Shown here: piece after piece, positions 1 to 6,806 of the stretch
Numbering within the stretch: position 1 is the stretch's first letter
Layout of the letters: each line of letters starts with the position of its first letter
Assembly (NCBI GenBank): GCA_964522215.1
Contig: CAZFVR010000042.1
Location: 1-10,298, forward strand
Direction: 5' to 3'
DNA length: 10,298 nt
From: CAG-390 sp964522215
GTDB taxonomy: Bacteria; Bacillota; Clostridia; Oscillospirales; CAG-272
Program-made: the position numbers and the translations under genes
The notes under the pieces: generated by a model
Database searches by the model: none
Told to the model about the DNA's origin: nothing
What the model saw: the letters and a program-made list of their open reading frames with translations, nothing else

Positions 1-34
<34 letters not shown>

Positions 35-155
35 AAAAATACGGCAGCAAATATCCCGAGCAGTGCAAAAACCGAGGGGGATTGGCTGATTGGACGCAGG
101 TCAGGAGTGATGTGGTTGCTTTTGTAGTTTTCTTACTTTTTTAGTATTGACCTCA

Positions 156-653
156 TCATCTCTCGCCGCCGGGAGCGGGCATAGCGATATCGGCAAATGT
201 AAAGTTGACTGTACGTGCAAGGTGGGCAGGGGAGGTCTCTATCTGCAGGCCTATCTTGCCGCCGCTAAAGCAAAAGCGCGGCAGTGCCTCGGCACTTTTA
301 TCTATCACGGTGGGGAACTGCTTTTTCATGCCTATGGGTGAACAGCCGCCGTGGATATAGCCTGTCAGCGGTAAAAGCTCGCGCGACTTTATCATTGCAA
401 TGCTTTTCTCGCCCACTGCCGCCGCGGCACGCTTAAGATCCAGCTCACAGCATACGGGAACCAAAAAAACATAGTGACCGCCGCTTTTGCCGACCGTTAC
501 CAGTGTTTTGTAAACGGTGTGCGGATCCTCGCCCAGCGCCTCAACTATCTCCTCGCCGCTCACGGCGCCCGAGGCGATATAATTGTGCACCTTAAATTCC
601 GCTCCGCTCTGCTCAAGCAGGCGTATGGCGTTGGTCTTTTCTTCTTTTTTCAT
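156..653 (-). CDS. ybaK: YbaK/EbsC-type Cys-tRNA(Pro) deacylase
   Basis: A 165-residue protein of the YbaK/ProX trans-editing family. These free-standing cytosolic proteins hydrolyse Cys-tRNA(Pro) mischarged by prolyl-tRNA synthetase. The whole single domain is present: N-terminal TNAIRLLEQ helix, the VYKTLV strand near residue 47 with the lysine expected to be catalytic (K49), ELDLKRAA at 70-77, and the GYIHGGCSPIGMKK loop at 98-111, which carries the GG-SP-G signature. Length matches the family (about 155-165). The start is the ATG at 653, with no recognisable Shine-Dalgarno in the very A/T-rich leader. It follows the HIT gene by 99 bases on the same strand and may be cotranscribed; no clear terminator is seen downstream. 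The family assignment is firm; the exact tRNA specificity within the family is inferred. Confidence 0.9.
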   Translation of the reverse strand: MKKEEKTNAIRLLEQSGAEFKVHNYIASGAVSGEEIVEALGEDPHTVYKTLVTVGKSGGHYVFLVPVCCELDLKRAAAAVGEKSIAMIKSRELLPLTGYIHGGCSPIGMKKQFPTVIDKSAEALPRFCFSGGKIGLQIETSPAHLARTVNFTFADIAMPAPGGER

Positions 654-720
654 TTTATATTTATATGGTTTTCTTCATAAAGATCAGATCAAAGATCGGG
701 TCTCGGTATAATACGGCGCA

Positions 721-737
721 GACGGGCAGTGCCCGTC
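721..737. other. Perfect hairpin between HIT and ybaK genes
   Basis: GACGGGC-AGT-GCCCGTC forms a perfect 7-bp stem with a triloop, starting 16 bases past the HIT stop codon. No T-run follows on either strand, so it is not a typical intrinsic terminator. It could protect the 3' end of the HIT message or act as a weak pause site. It is not clearly part of ybaK regulation. Confidence 0.4.
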
Positions 738-752
738 CGTCCGCGAAATGCT

Positions 753-1091
753 TTATGCCATGCTCTCCGGCAGCTTTTTGCCGCCGACTAAATGAAAATG
801 CAGGTGGCGGACAGATTGGCAGCCGTCCTCGCCGCAGTTGGTGATAACGCGGTAGCCGTTTTCAAGTCCCTCGGCGGCGGCGATCTTAGGGATAGCCTCG
901 AACACGCGAGCCACATATGCGCTGTTTTGCGCCGTTATCTCGTCGGCCGAGCCGATATGCTCGCGCGGCACGATAAGGATATGCACCGGTGCTTGCGGGT
1001 TTATATCGCGAAAGGCGTAAACATAATCATCAGAGTATACGCGGGCGGAGGGTATCTCGCCGCTTAGTATCTTGCAAAATAAGCAATCCAT
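753..1091 (-). CDS. HIT-family (HinT-like) nucleotide phosphoramidase/hydrolase
   Basis: A 112-residue histidine-triad protein. The family hydrolyses purine nucleoside phosphoramidates and AMP-linked adducts in the cytosol, usually as a homodimer. The sequence opens with DCLFCKILSGEIPS, the canonical HinT start whose C3/C6 pair are zinc ligands in many members. It has HILIVPREHI at 37-46 and ends with the triad HLHFHLV (H96, H98, H100), the central histidine acting as nucleophile in this family. Two ATGs are possible. The one at 1091 is preferred because AGAGG (1105-1101) then sits 9 bases upstream; the ATG at 1100 would abut that site with no spacing. It lies downstream of rpsU, a common Firmicutes arrangement, but a strong terminator stands between them and I could not find a convincing separate promoter. 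Confidence 0.93.
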   Translation of the reverse strand: MDCLFCKILSGEIPSARVYSDDYVYAFRDINPQAPVHILIVPREHIGSADEITAQNSAYVARVFEAIPKIAAAEGLENGYRVITNCGEDGCQSVRHLHFHLVGGKKLPESMA

Positions 1092-1135
1092 TTTGATCAT
1101 CCTCTTTTATATTTTATCCGGGTGCGATCCGGGCG

Positions 1136-1179
1136 GAAAAAGCAAAACGAGAAGTGCCGCATAGCAGGCGCTTCTCGTT
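1136..1179 (-). terminator. Intrinsic terminator of rpsU
   Basis: On the minus strand a 13-bp stem (1179-1167 with 1158-1146, one G-T wobble, 8-base loop) begins 11 bases after the S21 stop codon and is followed by TTTTGCTTTTT. This is a strong Rho-independent terminator. It separates rpsU from the HIT gene, so the latter depends on readthrough or an unrecognised promoter. Confidence 0.88.
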
Positions 1180-1190
1180 CCCTTAGGGAA

Positions 1191-1367
1191 TTATTTGTAT
1201 TTGCGCTTTCTGGCGGCTTCGGATTTCTTCTTCCGCTTTACGCTGGGCTTTTCGTAATGCTCTCTCTTGCGAAGCTCGGCAAGGACACCGGAACGGGCGC
1301 ACTGCCGTTTGAAGCGACGAAGAGCACTGTCGAGCGGCTCGCCTTCTCTGACTTTTACTTCTGCCAT
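1191..1367 (-). CDS. rpsU: 30S ribosomal protein S21
   Basis: A 58-residue basic protein beginning MAEVKVREGEPLDSALRRFK, the diagnostic S21 N-terminus, followed by a Lys/Arg-rich tail (KRKKKSEAARKRKYK). S21 is a late-assembling small-subunit protein that sits near the 16S 3' end and contributes to initiation. A longer frame reaches 1430, but the start at 1367 is chosen because GGGAGGG lies 7 bases upstream and the S21 family begins here; the extra 21 residues would be non-homologous and overlap the likely 5' leader. The gene has its own consensus sigma-A promoter and a strong terminator, so it is probably a short, highly expressed unit. The HIT gene follows on the same strand. Confidence 0.97.
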   Translation of the reverse strand: MAEVKVREGEPLDSALRRFKRQCARSGVLAELRKREHYEKPSVKRKKKSEAARKRKYK

Positions 1368-1435
1368 TCTATTTCCCTCCCTTCGCACAGCACAACGCCG
1401 TGGGGGCGCGTGCAAAAAACCAATTAACACATTGC

Positions 1436-1464
1436 ATTATACAACATATGCGGCAAAATGTCAA
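1436..1464 (-). promoter_or_regulatory. Consensus sigma-A promoter of rpsU
   Basis: Minus strand: TTGACA (1464-1459), 17-base spacer, TATAAT (1441-1436), a perfect match at both elements. The predicted start near 1429 leaves a leader of about 62 bases. The leader holds a GC-rich imperfect hairpin (about 1387-1411, GCAC and CGCC arms) upstream of the GGGAGGG ribosome binding site. It lies between the germination gene stop and rpsU, so rpsU does not depend on the sporulation gene. Confidence 0.92.
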
Positions 1465-1495
1465 GAGATTTTTTGCATTTTTATCTCCGCAGAGC

Positions 1496-2947
1496 TTATT
1501 TTTTATTAAATTTGCGCCGAACGGTGGCAACATCCTTCTTTTTTACCCTGAAAAATACCGAAAGGCAGGCGCGGCCGTCAAAGGGTATCAGTGGGTAGAG
1601 GTAGGAGTGGTCACCGTTTATTGTGGGATTGGTCACCAGCAGTAAAAGCACAAGGCATAGTCCCAAAGCAAAGCCCCAAATGCCCGCCGCGGCAACCAAC
1701 AGCAAAAGCCCTATCCGCATAAATTTAAGCGCATAGCCAAGCTCGTATGAGCGTTGCGAAAAGTTGGCTATTGCCACAAAGGCCATGTAAAGTATCACCT
1801 CGGGTATCAGCCAGCCAATGTCCACCGCAAAATCACCAAGTATAAGGCCGCCCACCACCGAGAGCGAGTTTGAGAGCATAGAGGGGGTGTTCATTGAGGC
1901 CATCTTAAGGCCGTCCACAACAAATTCCACCAAAAGTATCTGCAAAAGTATCGGTATCCTGCCGCGATCGCGCGGAATGATAAACTCAAGCCAGCTCGGT
2001 ATCGCGGCGGGGTATTTTAAAAGCAGATACCAAACAGGTACCATAAACAGGGTCAAAAGGCACACGGCGTGCCGCACCACTCGTATAAAGCCTGCGGTAA
2101 AGGGAGGAAAATAAAAGTCGTTGGTCTCTTGTATAAAATCAAAAATGGATGTTGGCAGTATCATTGCCTCCGGCGAGTTGTCCACAAGTATCAAAACACT
2201 GCCCTCAAGCAGCTCTGCAGCTGCGGCATCCGGGCGCTCGGTGGATCTGATCTTGGGAAAGGGATTGTACCACCGCCGCCGAATCAGGCACTCGGCAAGT
2301 GATTCGTGCCCAAGGGTCAGTGAGTCTGTCTCTATCGCGCAAAGCCGCGAGCGCAGCTCCGCTACATAGTCGTTGTCTGCCCGCCCCGACATATAACAAA
2401 GCACAACATCGGTCTTTGATGCACTGCCTATCGAGAGATATTCCATCGTCAGCGACGTGTCGCGTATGCGGCGGCGGATCAGTGCGGTGTTGAATATCAG
2501 CGTTTCAACAAAGCCGTCGCGCGAGCCGCGCATCACGCGGTCGTTTTCCGGCTCCGATGGGTCTCGCGCGGGGTAGCTGCGCGAATCAATTATCACTGCC
2601 GTGTCGCCAAAGCGACTGCCTATCATCAGCGATGCGCCGGAAAGCACCATGGCGAGCATGCGATCAAGCGAGTCTGTTACGTCTGTTTCAACATACGCAA
2701 CATGCGCACGCGTAAAGGCTCTGGCGCATTCCGCACCAAATTCCTCGCCGAGACCGTCAAGGGATACCAGTGACAGCATCAGCTTTTGCATCACGCTGTC
2801 CTTTACAAAGCCGTCGATGTAGTAGAGCGTTACCTCATCTCGACCGATCTTCAGCGGCTTTTTGATCACATCAAAGTTTTCCTCCACCCTCAGCAGACGG
2901 TCAAGCTGGGAGGTGTTGTCAGAATATAAATTTGAGAGCTTGCGCAT
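1496..2947 (-). CDS. GerA-family spore germination protein (SpoVAF-like)
   Basis: A 483-residue protein of the GerA/SpoVAF family, inner-spore-membrane proteins that sense or amplify germination signals. Visible parts: an N-terminal soluble domain (about 1-280) with GRDEVTLYYIDGFVKDSVM at 35-53 and the highly conserved DPSEPENDRVMRGSRDGF (129-146) followed by NTALIRRRI (153-161). The C-terminal membrane domain (about 284-440) has around five hydrophobic segments, including ILLQILLVEFVVDGLKMAS and VGGLILGDFAVDIGWLIPEV. The tail SYLYPLIPFD (448-457) resembles SpoVAF more than classic GerAA receptors; this subfamily call is from memory. No B or C receptor subunit genes flank it, so it acts alone or with a partner elsewhere. 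The start at 2947 has only a weak AAAGG upstream. A sigma-G-like promoter precedes it. Confidence 0.9.
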   Translation of the reverse strand: MRKLSNLYSDNTSQLDRLLRVEENFDVIKKPLKIGRDEVTLYYIDGFVKDSVMQKLMLSLVSLDGLGEEFGAECARAFTRAHVAYVETDVTDSLDRMLAMVLSGASLMIGSRFGDTAVIIDSRSYPARDPSEPENDRVMRGSRDGFVETLIFNTALIRRRIRDTSLTMEYLSIGSASKTDVVLCYMSGRADNDYVAELRSRLCAIETDSLTLGHESLAECLIRRRWYNPFPKIRSTERPDAAAAELLEGSVLILVDNSPEAMILPTSIFDFIQETNDFYFPPFTAGFIRVVRHAVCLLTLFMVPVWYLLLKYPAAIPSWLEFIIPRDRGRIPILLQILLVEFVVDGLKMASMNTPSMLSNSLSVVGGLILGDFAVDIGWLIPEVILYMAFVAIANFSQRSYELGYALKFMRIGLLLLVAAAGIWGFALGLCLVLLLLVTNPTINGDHSYLYPLIPFDGRACLSVFFRVKKKDVATVRRKFNKK

Positions 2948-2981
2948 AACATTTACCGGCCTTTCGGATGCTTTTTGTCAT

Positions 2982-3011
2982 TATTATGCACAAGCTCTTG
3001 ATGATTTATTC
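2982..3011 (-). promoter_or_regulatory. Sigma-G (forespore)-like promoter of germination gene
   Basis: Minus strand: GAATA (3011-3007), 18-base spacer, CATAATA (2988-2982). This fits the Bacillus subtilis sigma-G pattern as I know it (-35 GHATR, -10 CATNHTA, spacer about 17-18). The predicted start near 2975 gives a leader of roughly 28 bases before the ATG at 2947. Placement directly ahead of a germination gene, a typical sigma-G target, supports it. No good sigma-A promoter was seen here. Confidence 0.55.
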
Positions 3012-3167
3012 GGTTGCGGCGGCGGGGCGTTTGCGCGGGGGAGAAAAAGACAGATCTCATCCCCTGTGGTAGGGAGGTGTCGTTTGCGTGCTCACCGTTA
3101 ATTATGTTTTTATATGAAGAGCGCATTTTAATATGGATTTTCTGTTTGCGCAAAGATCCTCCTTGCC

Positions 3168-3182
3168 GCACGCAAAGCGTGC
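3168..3182. other. Perfect hairpin downstream of hprK
   Basis: GCACGC-AAA-GCGTGC is a perfect 6-bp stem with a triloop, about 50 bases past the hprK stop. No T-run follows on the minus strand; an isolated AAGGAGG (3164-3158) does. It is possibly an mRNA 3'-end structure. The rest of the 282-base gap between hprK and the germination gene shows no gene I can support. Confidence 0.35.
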
Positions 3183-3229
3183 AACATCGCGCGGAGCGCA
3201 TGTCACTTTGCGGCGCCCTGCCCCTCGGT

Positions 3230-4174
3230 TCAGTCCTGAAGTCCTATCATGCCCATGAGCTTTTTGTTAAACTCCTCGGCGGTGTTGTAGCCCATCTTCT
3301 TTTGGCGGTTGTTCATGGCGGCTATCTCGATTATGATAGAGAGGTTGCGGCCGGGCTTGACCGGTATGGTGATAGACGGCAGGTCGATGCCGAGTATCTC
3401 AACGGTCTTATCCTCAAGTCCCAAACGGTCGTACATCTTGCCGTGTATCCACTGCTCAAGATGGATAACAAGATCAATCCTTTCGGTATCCTTTACCGCG
3501 CCCATACCAAACAGGCGGCGCACATCCACGATCCCGATGCCGCGCAGCTCAATGTAGTGGCGTATCACCTCCGGCGCACTGCCCACAAGGGTCTTGGCCG
3601 ATACTCGTTTTATCTCAACCGCATCATCGGCGATAAGGCGGTGCCCGCGCTTTACCAGCTCAATGGCGGTCTCGCTCTTGCCAACGCCGCTGTCACCAAG
3701 TATCAAAATACCCTCGCCGTATACCTCCACCAGCACGCCGTGCCTGGTAATGCGCGGTGCCAGGGAAATGTTAAGGGATGCTATCAGCGCGGCCATAAAG
3801 GTGGAGGTCTTCTCCCTTGTGCGCAAAAGCGGCACGCCGCATTGCTCGGCACCGGATACAAGCTCCTCAAACGCGCCAAGCTCGGTCGTAAGTATTATGG
3901 CCACCGGTCGGCGCTCTATAAAGGCGGCGATCCTTACCTGCCGTTCACTCGGCTCCATGGCGGAAAGATAGCTGTGCTCGGCACAGCCTATCAGCTGTAT
4001 GCGATCCGGCTCAAACATATCAAAAAAACCGGCAAGCGCAAGCCCGGGGCGGTTCAGCTCGGTGGTCTTTACCTCTATTTCGGCGGCGGGATGGGGCATT
4101 ACTATCTCCTCAAGTGAAAACTCTTCAATTATACTTTTCAGCGGTACGGTGTATTCTTCGTTCATGATCATCAC
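3230..4174 (-). CDS. hprK: HPr kinase/phosphorylase
   Basis: A 314-residue bifunctional HPr(Ser) kinase/phosphorylase. The family phosphorylates HPr at Ser46 when glycolytic intermediates are high and removes the phosphate otherwise, controlling catabolite repression through CcpA. N-terminal domain about 1-135. The catalytic domain carries H145 (TRHGVLVEV), the P-loop GDSGVGKSE (160-168), acidic pair D183-D184 in LIADDAVEIKR, the family signature ELRGIGIVDVRRLFGMGAV (209-227), and the C-terminal KPGRNLSIIIEIAAMNNRQ (273-291). Length is typical (about 310). GTG 4174, ATG 4171 and ATG 4165 are all possible starts; none has a well-placed ribosome binding site (AAAGG lies about 23 bases upstream), so the exact start is unsure. 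It is transcribed alone, divergent from the lipoprotein gene, not next to the lgt or uvrC/murB neighbours often seen. Confidence 0.97.
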   Translation of the reverse strand: MMIMNEEYTVPLKSIIEEFSLEEIVMPHPAAEIEVKTTELNRPGLALAGFFDMFEPDRIQLIGCAEHSYLSAMEPSERQVRIAAFIERRPVAIILTTELGAFEELVSGAEQCGVPLLRTREKTSTFMAALIASLNISLAPRITRHGVLVEVYGEGILILGDSGVGKSETAIELVKRGHRLIADDAVEIKRVSAKTLVGSAPEVIRHYIELRGIGIVDVRRLFGMGAVKDTERIDLVIHLEQWIHGKMYDRLGLEDKTVEILGIDLPSITIPVKPGRNLSIIIEIAAMNNRQKKMGYNTAEEFNKKLMGMIGLQD

Positions 4175-4257
4175 AAAACGGGAGCGCGCCCCCGATATCC
4201 TTTCGCGCCGTGGCGGCGGTATTCTTTTCCTATCTTATTAATATAGCTTTCATATAG

Positions 4258-4286
4258 ATTATATCACACCACGCGCCGCAATGGAA
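4258..4286 (-). promoter_or_regulatory. Extended -10 promoter of hprK
   Basis: Minus strand: TGATATAAT (4266-4258), a perfect extended -10, with only a weak -35 (TTCCAT at 4286-4281, spacer 17). The predicted start near 4251 gives a leader of about 77 bases. The surrounding 20 bases (4256-4275) recur with 18/20 identity at 6963-6982, where another minus-strand promoter is proposed. Confidence 0.65.
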
Positions 4287-4364
4287 GATTTTTTTGAAGA
4301 TTTTTTCATTTATCGCCTAAAATTTTGCCGCCGCGCCCGCAACATTGCAAAAAAGCGCATCCTA

Positions 4365-4396
4365 TTCACAACAGTGTCACAAAATCAAATTATAAT
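4365..4396 (+). promoter_or_regulatory. Probable promoter of lipoprotein gene
   Basis: A perfect TATAAT (4391-4396) lies about 85 bases before the ATG. The best upstream hexamer, TTCACA (4365-4370), is 20 bases away, longer than ideal, so the -35 is uncertain. The leader contains an imperfect hairpin (4427-4453, GCAGAG / CTCTGC arms) ahead of the ribosome binding site. Confidence 0.45.
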
Positions 4397-4481
4397 AATA
4401 CATTGAAAAGAAAACAAGCTGACAGTGCAGAGGCGGCCCGGGTGCCTCTCTGCTTTGGGTTAAAGTACGGAGGTATTATAA

Positions 4482-5528
4482 ATGAAGAAAAAAACAGCTG
4501 TCCGCGGACTGCTTGCCGTGATGCTTTTGGCGGCGATGCTTGCATCGCTCGCATCCTGCGCCGATATGCGCCCCATCAAGAGCCGAGAGGGTGAGCTTGA
4601 TGTTATAGGCACGGTTGGCAGATTTGATGTCTACTATGAGGAGCTGCGTTATATCACTCTTAATTGCAAGAGAGATATGGAGATAATACACGGCATGAAG
4701 ATATGGGATGATGCAAAGCTTGCCGAGCAGTATAGAGTTGAGCTTTCCGACAGAGTGCTCGGCGGCATCGTAAGCGATTATTACGGCGTGCTTGCAATGG
4801 CGGATCAGCTTTATGCCACGGCCGGCGGCGCGGACGGCATACTTGCCGAGGAGGAGATAAAGTCCGCCGTGCAGGATACTGTCAACGAGACGGTGGAGGA
4901 ATCCGGCGGCAAGGCGGAGTACCGCGAGGCACTTGAGGACAATTACATGACAGACCACCTCTATCGTTTTTATGTTTCGGTAGAGATGGTCGCAAACGAG
5001 CTGTTTTTCATTGCGCGTGACGACCTTGGCCTGCTTGATGATTCGGATGAGTACGCAAAGGATTACATGCACTCGGATAAATTCATTCGCACGAACCATG
5101 TCTATCTTGAGGGGCGGACGGAGGAGAACCTAAAGCTGGCACAACAGATCGAGGCACAGCTGAAGGCATCCGACTCGCCGGAGAGCGAGCTGATCCTCCT
5201 CAAGGGCAGGTACTGTGCCGATTGGAAGATGACGACCACCCACGGCTATTATTTTGCCCACGGTAACTCTGATTGCGGCGATGAATATGAGGATACTGCG
5301 TTTGCGATGAACGTTGGGGAGGTCAGCGGCGTTGTTGAGTCGGATACCGGCTACTATGTTATAATGCGGCTTGAAAAGGAGGAATCCTATATGACCGAAA
5401 GCTTTGACGAGTTTAAAACGCAGATAATCGGAACGGATTTTAACGATCTTATAGCAAAGGCGCGTGACAGCCTGGAGCTTTTGCTCAACGAATACGGCCG
5501 ATCGATAGATCTGGTGACAATTAAATGA
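4482..5528 (+). CDS. Lipoprotein with parvulin-like (PrsA/SurA-type) domain
   Basis: A 348-residue exported lipoprotein, probably an extracytoplasmic peptidyl-prolyl isomerase or chaperone. The N-terminus MKKKTAVRGLLAVMLLAAM leads into the lipobox LASC, giving lipidated C26. Residues 40-180 are largely helical and resemble the SurA/PrsA N-terminal chaperone region. Residues about 201-300 look like a divergent parvulin domain: NHVYLEG where PpiC domains have a His-Ile-Leu strand, then GYYFAHGN, and DTAFAMNVGEVSGVVESDTGYYVIMRLE, the characteristic FxxAAFxLxxGExSxPVxTxxGYHIIxL pattern. Whether it retains isomerase activity is unclear. GGAGG (4469-4473) sits 8 bases before the ATG. Its stop overlaps the next start (ATGA at 5525-5528), so the two are translationally coupled and probably work at the same membrane. 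Confidence 0.82.
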   Translation: MKKKTAVRGLLAVMLLAAMLASLASCADMRPIKSREGELDVIGTVGRFDVYYEELRYITLNCKRDMEIIHGMKIWDDAKLAEQYRVELSDRVLGGIVSDYYGVLAMADQLYATAGGADGILAEEEIKSAVQDTVNETVEESGGKAEYREALEDNYMTDHLYRFYVSVEMVANELFFIARDDLGLLDDSDEYAKDYMHSDKFIRTNHVYLEGRTEENLKLAQQIEAQLKASDSPESELILLKGRYCADWKMTTTHGYYFAHGNSDCGDEYEDTAFAMNVGEVSGVVESDTGYYVIMRLEKEESYMTESFDEFKTQIIGTDFNDLIAKARDSLELLLNEYGRSIDLVTIK

Positions 5529-6583
5529 GCCGCGGGAGAAGACGTGCATGGCGCAGTCGCCACCGCGTAAAGCTTGGCGGGCAGTGGGTGTACTGGCTTT
5601 TGGTATTGCTTGCGGCCGCAATGCTGTTTACCGCGGCGGTGATACTGGGCAACAATTTAAAAAGGCGAGCGGAGGCGGGCGGCGACCTGACTACCGGGGA
5701 TGTGACCACGCTGCCGGATTTTGATCCGAGCGGCGTTCCGACTGTTATTGCTCGTGCGGCAGAGTTCGGTAAAGCTCCCGCGGCACTCGGCCGGCTTGAG
5801 GCGGCAGGCGGCGCGGCATCAGACGAGACCGAAAAGAGCGATACCGGCGATGATACTGCTGTTAATTATGAAGATACTTCGTCCCCCGCGGTTAGTGAGA
5901 CGACGGCGGACGGCACTGTGATGACCGTGCCGCCGGTGCAATATACCGAGCACTCTTACAATGCGTATTCCGTTGTCATGCTCTCCGAGGCCGGCGAGCC
6001 GGTGTACAGCTCGGAGGTGCGCCGCCGCTTGCTCGGCAACGATGGCGGGGATGCCTCACTGCCGCAGCCGAGCGACGGTATGGCGCTTTTTGGTGATAGC
6101 TATGTAAGCGGTGTCATGCTTTTGCACTATCGCGAGGCGGAGGCGGATATGCGCAGCCTGCGCCGTGAATATGAGATAGCGCTTGCCGCAGAGGTGCTGC
6201 GAGCGGGCGCGGATGATGTTTTGCTTTTCGGTCTGGCACTGGATGCCGATGCTGCGGATCTTTGCGAGTCGGTCCGAGCCGCAGCCGGAAGGGACTGCTC
6301 TGTCGGTATTGCAATCAAATATGATGATGTCGTGTCGGAGGAGGCAAGGGAGAGCTTGGTCGTTTGGGGCGGATCCTTTGATCTTATCGCGCTCGACCTC
6401 AGGGGCGCGGAGAGCGCGGCGGAGATAGAGGCTAAGCTGCACGCCGTTCGTGCGCTTATCGGTATATATCGGATGCGGGTGATCGTGGACGATATCCCGG
6501 GCATGGCCGCGGCGGCAATAGACGGCGGGGCGGAAAACGTTGCGGAAATGGCGCGAAAAGCTCCTGCCGAGCTGCATAATTGA
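5525..6583 (+). CDS. Single-pass membrane-anchored protein of unknown function
   Basis: I do not recognise this 352-residue protein. It has a very basic N-terminus (MSRGRRRAWRSRHRVK), one membrane helix at about 21-42 (WVYWLLVLLAAAMLFTAAVI), then an extracellular part (inside-positive rule). Residues about 95-140 form a Ser/Thr/Asp/Glu-rich low-complexity linker. The distal domain (about 145-352) alternates strands and helices: YSVVMLSE, ALAAEVLRAGADDVLLFGLAL, CSVGIAIKYDD, FDLIALDLRG, MRVIVDD. This is suggestive of half or more of a (beta/alpha) barrel such as a degenerate glycoside hydrolase, but no catalytic motif is evident. It overlaps the parvulin lipoprotein stop by ATGA; GGTGA about 8 bases upstream may help reinitiation. 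It is likely a functional partner of that lipoprotein at the cell surface. No strong terminator follows; 6590-6640 has only T-runs and a short GCAAA/TTTGC stem. Confidence 0.75.
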   Translation: MSRGRRRAWRSRHRVKLGGQWVYWLLVLLAAAMLFTAAVILGNNLKRRAEAGGDLTTGDVTTLPDFDPSGVPTVIARAAEFGKAPAALGRLEAAGGAASDETEKSDTGDDTAVNYEDTSSPAVSETTADGTVMTVPPVQYTEHSYNAYSVVMLSEAGEPVYSSEVRRRLLGNDGGDASLPQPSDGMALFGDSYVSGVMLLHYREAEADMRSLRREYEIALAAEVLRAGADDVLLFGLALDADAADLCESVRAAAGRDCSVGIAIKYDDVVSEEARESLVVWGGSFDLIALDLRGAESAAEIEAKLHAVRALIGIYRMRVIVDDIPGMAAAAIDGGAENVAEMARKAPAELHN

Positions 6584-6644
6584 GTCAAATAGCCTGCGCG
6601 TGCAAATTTTTTTGCGGAAATGAGATTTTTTTTGCAAAAAGGGC

Positions 6645-6673
6645 TTGCATTTTTCTCAAAAGTGTGATATGAT
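6645..6673 (+). promoter_or_regulatory. Promoter of tRNA-Ser
   Basis: TTGCAT (6645-6650), 17-base spacer, TATGAT (6668-6673) with an upstream TG (6665-6666) making an extended -10. The predicted start near 6680 leaves about 35 bases of 5' leader to be removed by RNase P. The GTGTGATAT core matches the hprK promoter. Confidence 0.8.
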
Positions 6674-6714
6674 ATTAGGGCTGTCATGTGAGACATCGTG
6701 CAGCCCGAATATAT

Positions 6715-6806
6715 GGAGAAGTCGCCTAGTTGGTCGAGGGCGCACGACTGGAAATCGTGTAGGCGTTAAAAGCGCCTCCAGAGTTCGAATCTCTGCTTCT
6801 CCGCCA
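6715..6806 (+). tRNA. tRNA-Ser(GGA), CCA encoded
   Basis: A class II tRNA of 92 bases. Acceptor GGAGAAG (6715-6721) pairs with CTTCTCC (6796-6802); discriminator G6803, then encoded CCA (6804-6806). The anticodon stem is CACGA/TCGTG around loop CTGGAAA, giving anticodon GGA at 6750-6752, which reads UCC and UCU serine codons. The long variable arm (AGGCG / CGCCT) is characteristic of serine tRNAs, and the T arm is CAGAG-TTCGAAT-CTCTG. All arms pair cleanly, so it should be functional. Confidence 0.97.

Larger units (their letters stand above)
4175..4481. other. Divergent intergenic region hprK / lipoprotein gene
   Basis: This 307-base gap holds a leftward extended -10 promoter for hprK (4258-4286), a rightward TATAAT at 4391-4396 for the lipoprotein gene, a leader hairpin and the GGAGG at 4469-4473. 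The middle part (4287-4365) is A/T-rich with no reading frame I can support. Confidence 0.6.

Noticed and set aside
721..737. Intrinsic terminator after the HIT gene
   Set aside because: The stem is perfect but no T-run follows on either strand, so it is listed only as a hairpin.
2953..3201. 82-codon minus-strand frame between hprK and the germination gene
   Set aside because: No ribosome binding site at its ATG, basic low-information composition, overlaps the sigma-G-like promoter, no family resemblance. An AAGGAGG at 3164-3158 precedes an in-frame TTG by only 4 bases, which is not enough to support it.
3014..4117. 367-codon plus-strand frame antisense to hprK
   Set aside because: It is a shadow of the well-supported hprK gene on the other strand; composition (His/Gly/Leu/Tyr-rich, no motifs) is typical of antisense artefacts.
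4476..5099. 207-codon minus-strand frame opposite the lipoprotein gene
   Set aside because: Shadow of a gene with a clear SD, signal peptide and lipobox on the plus strand.
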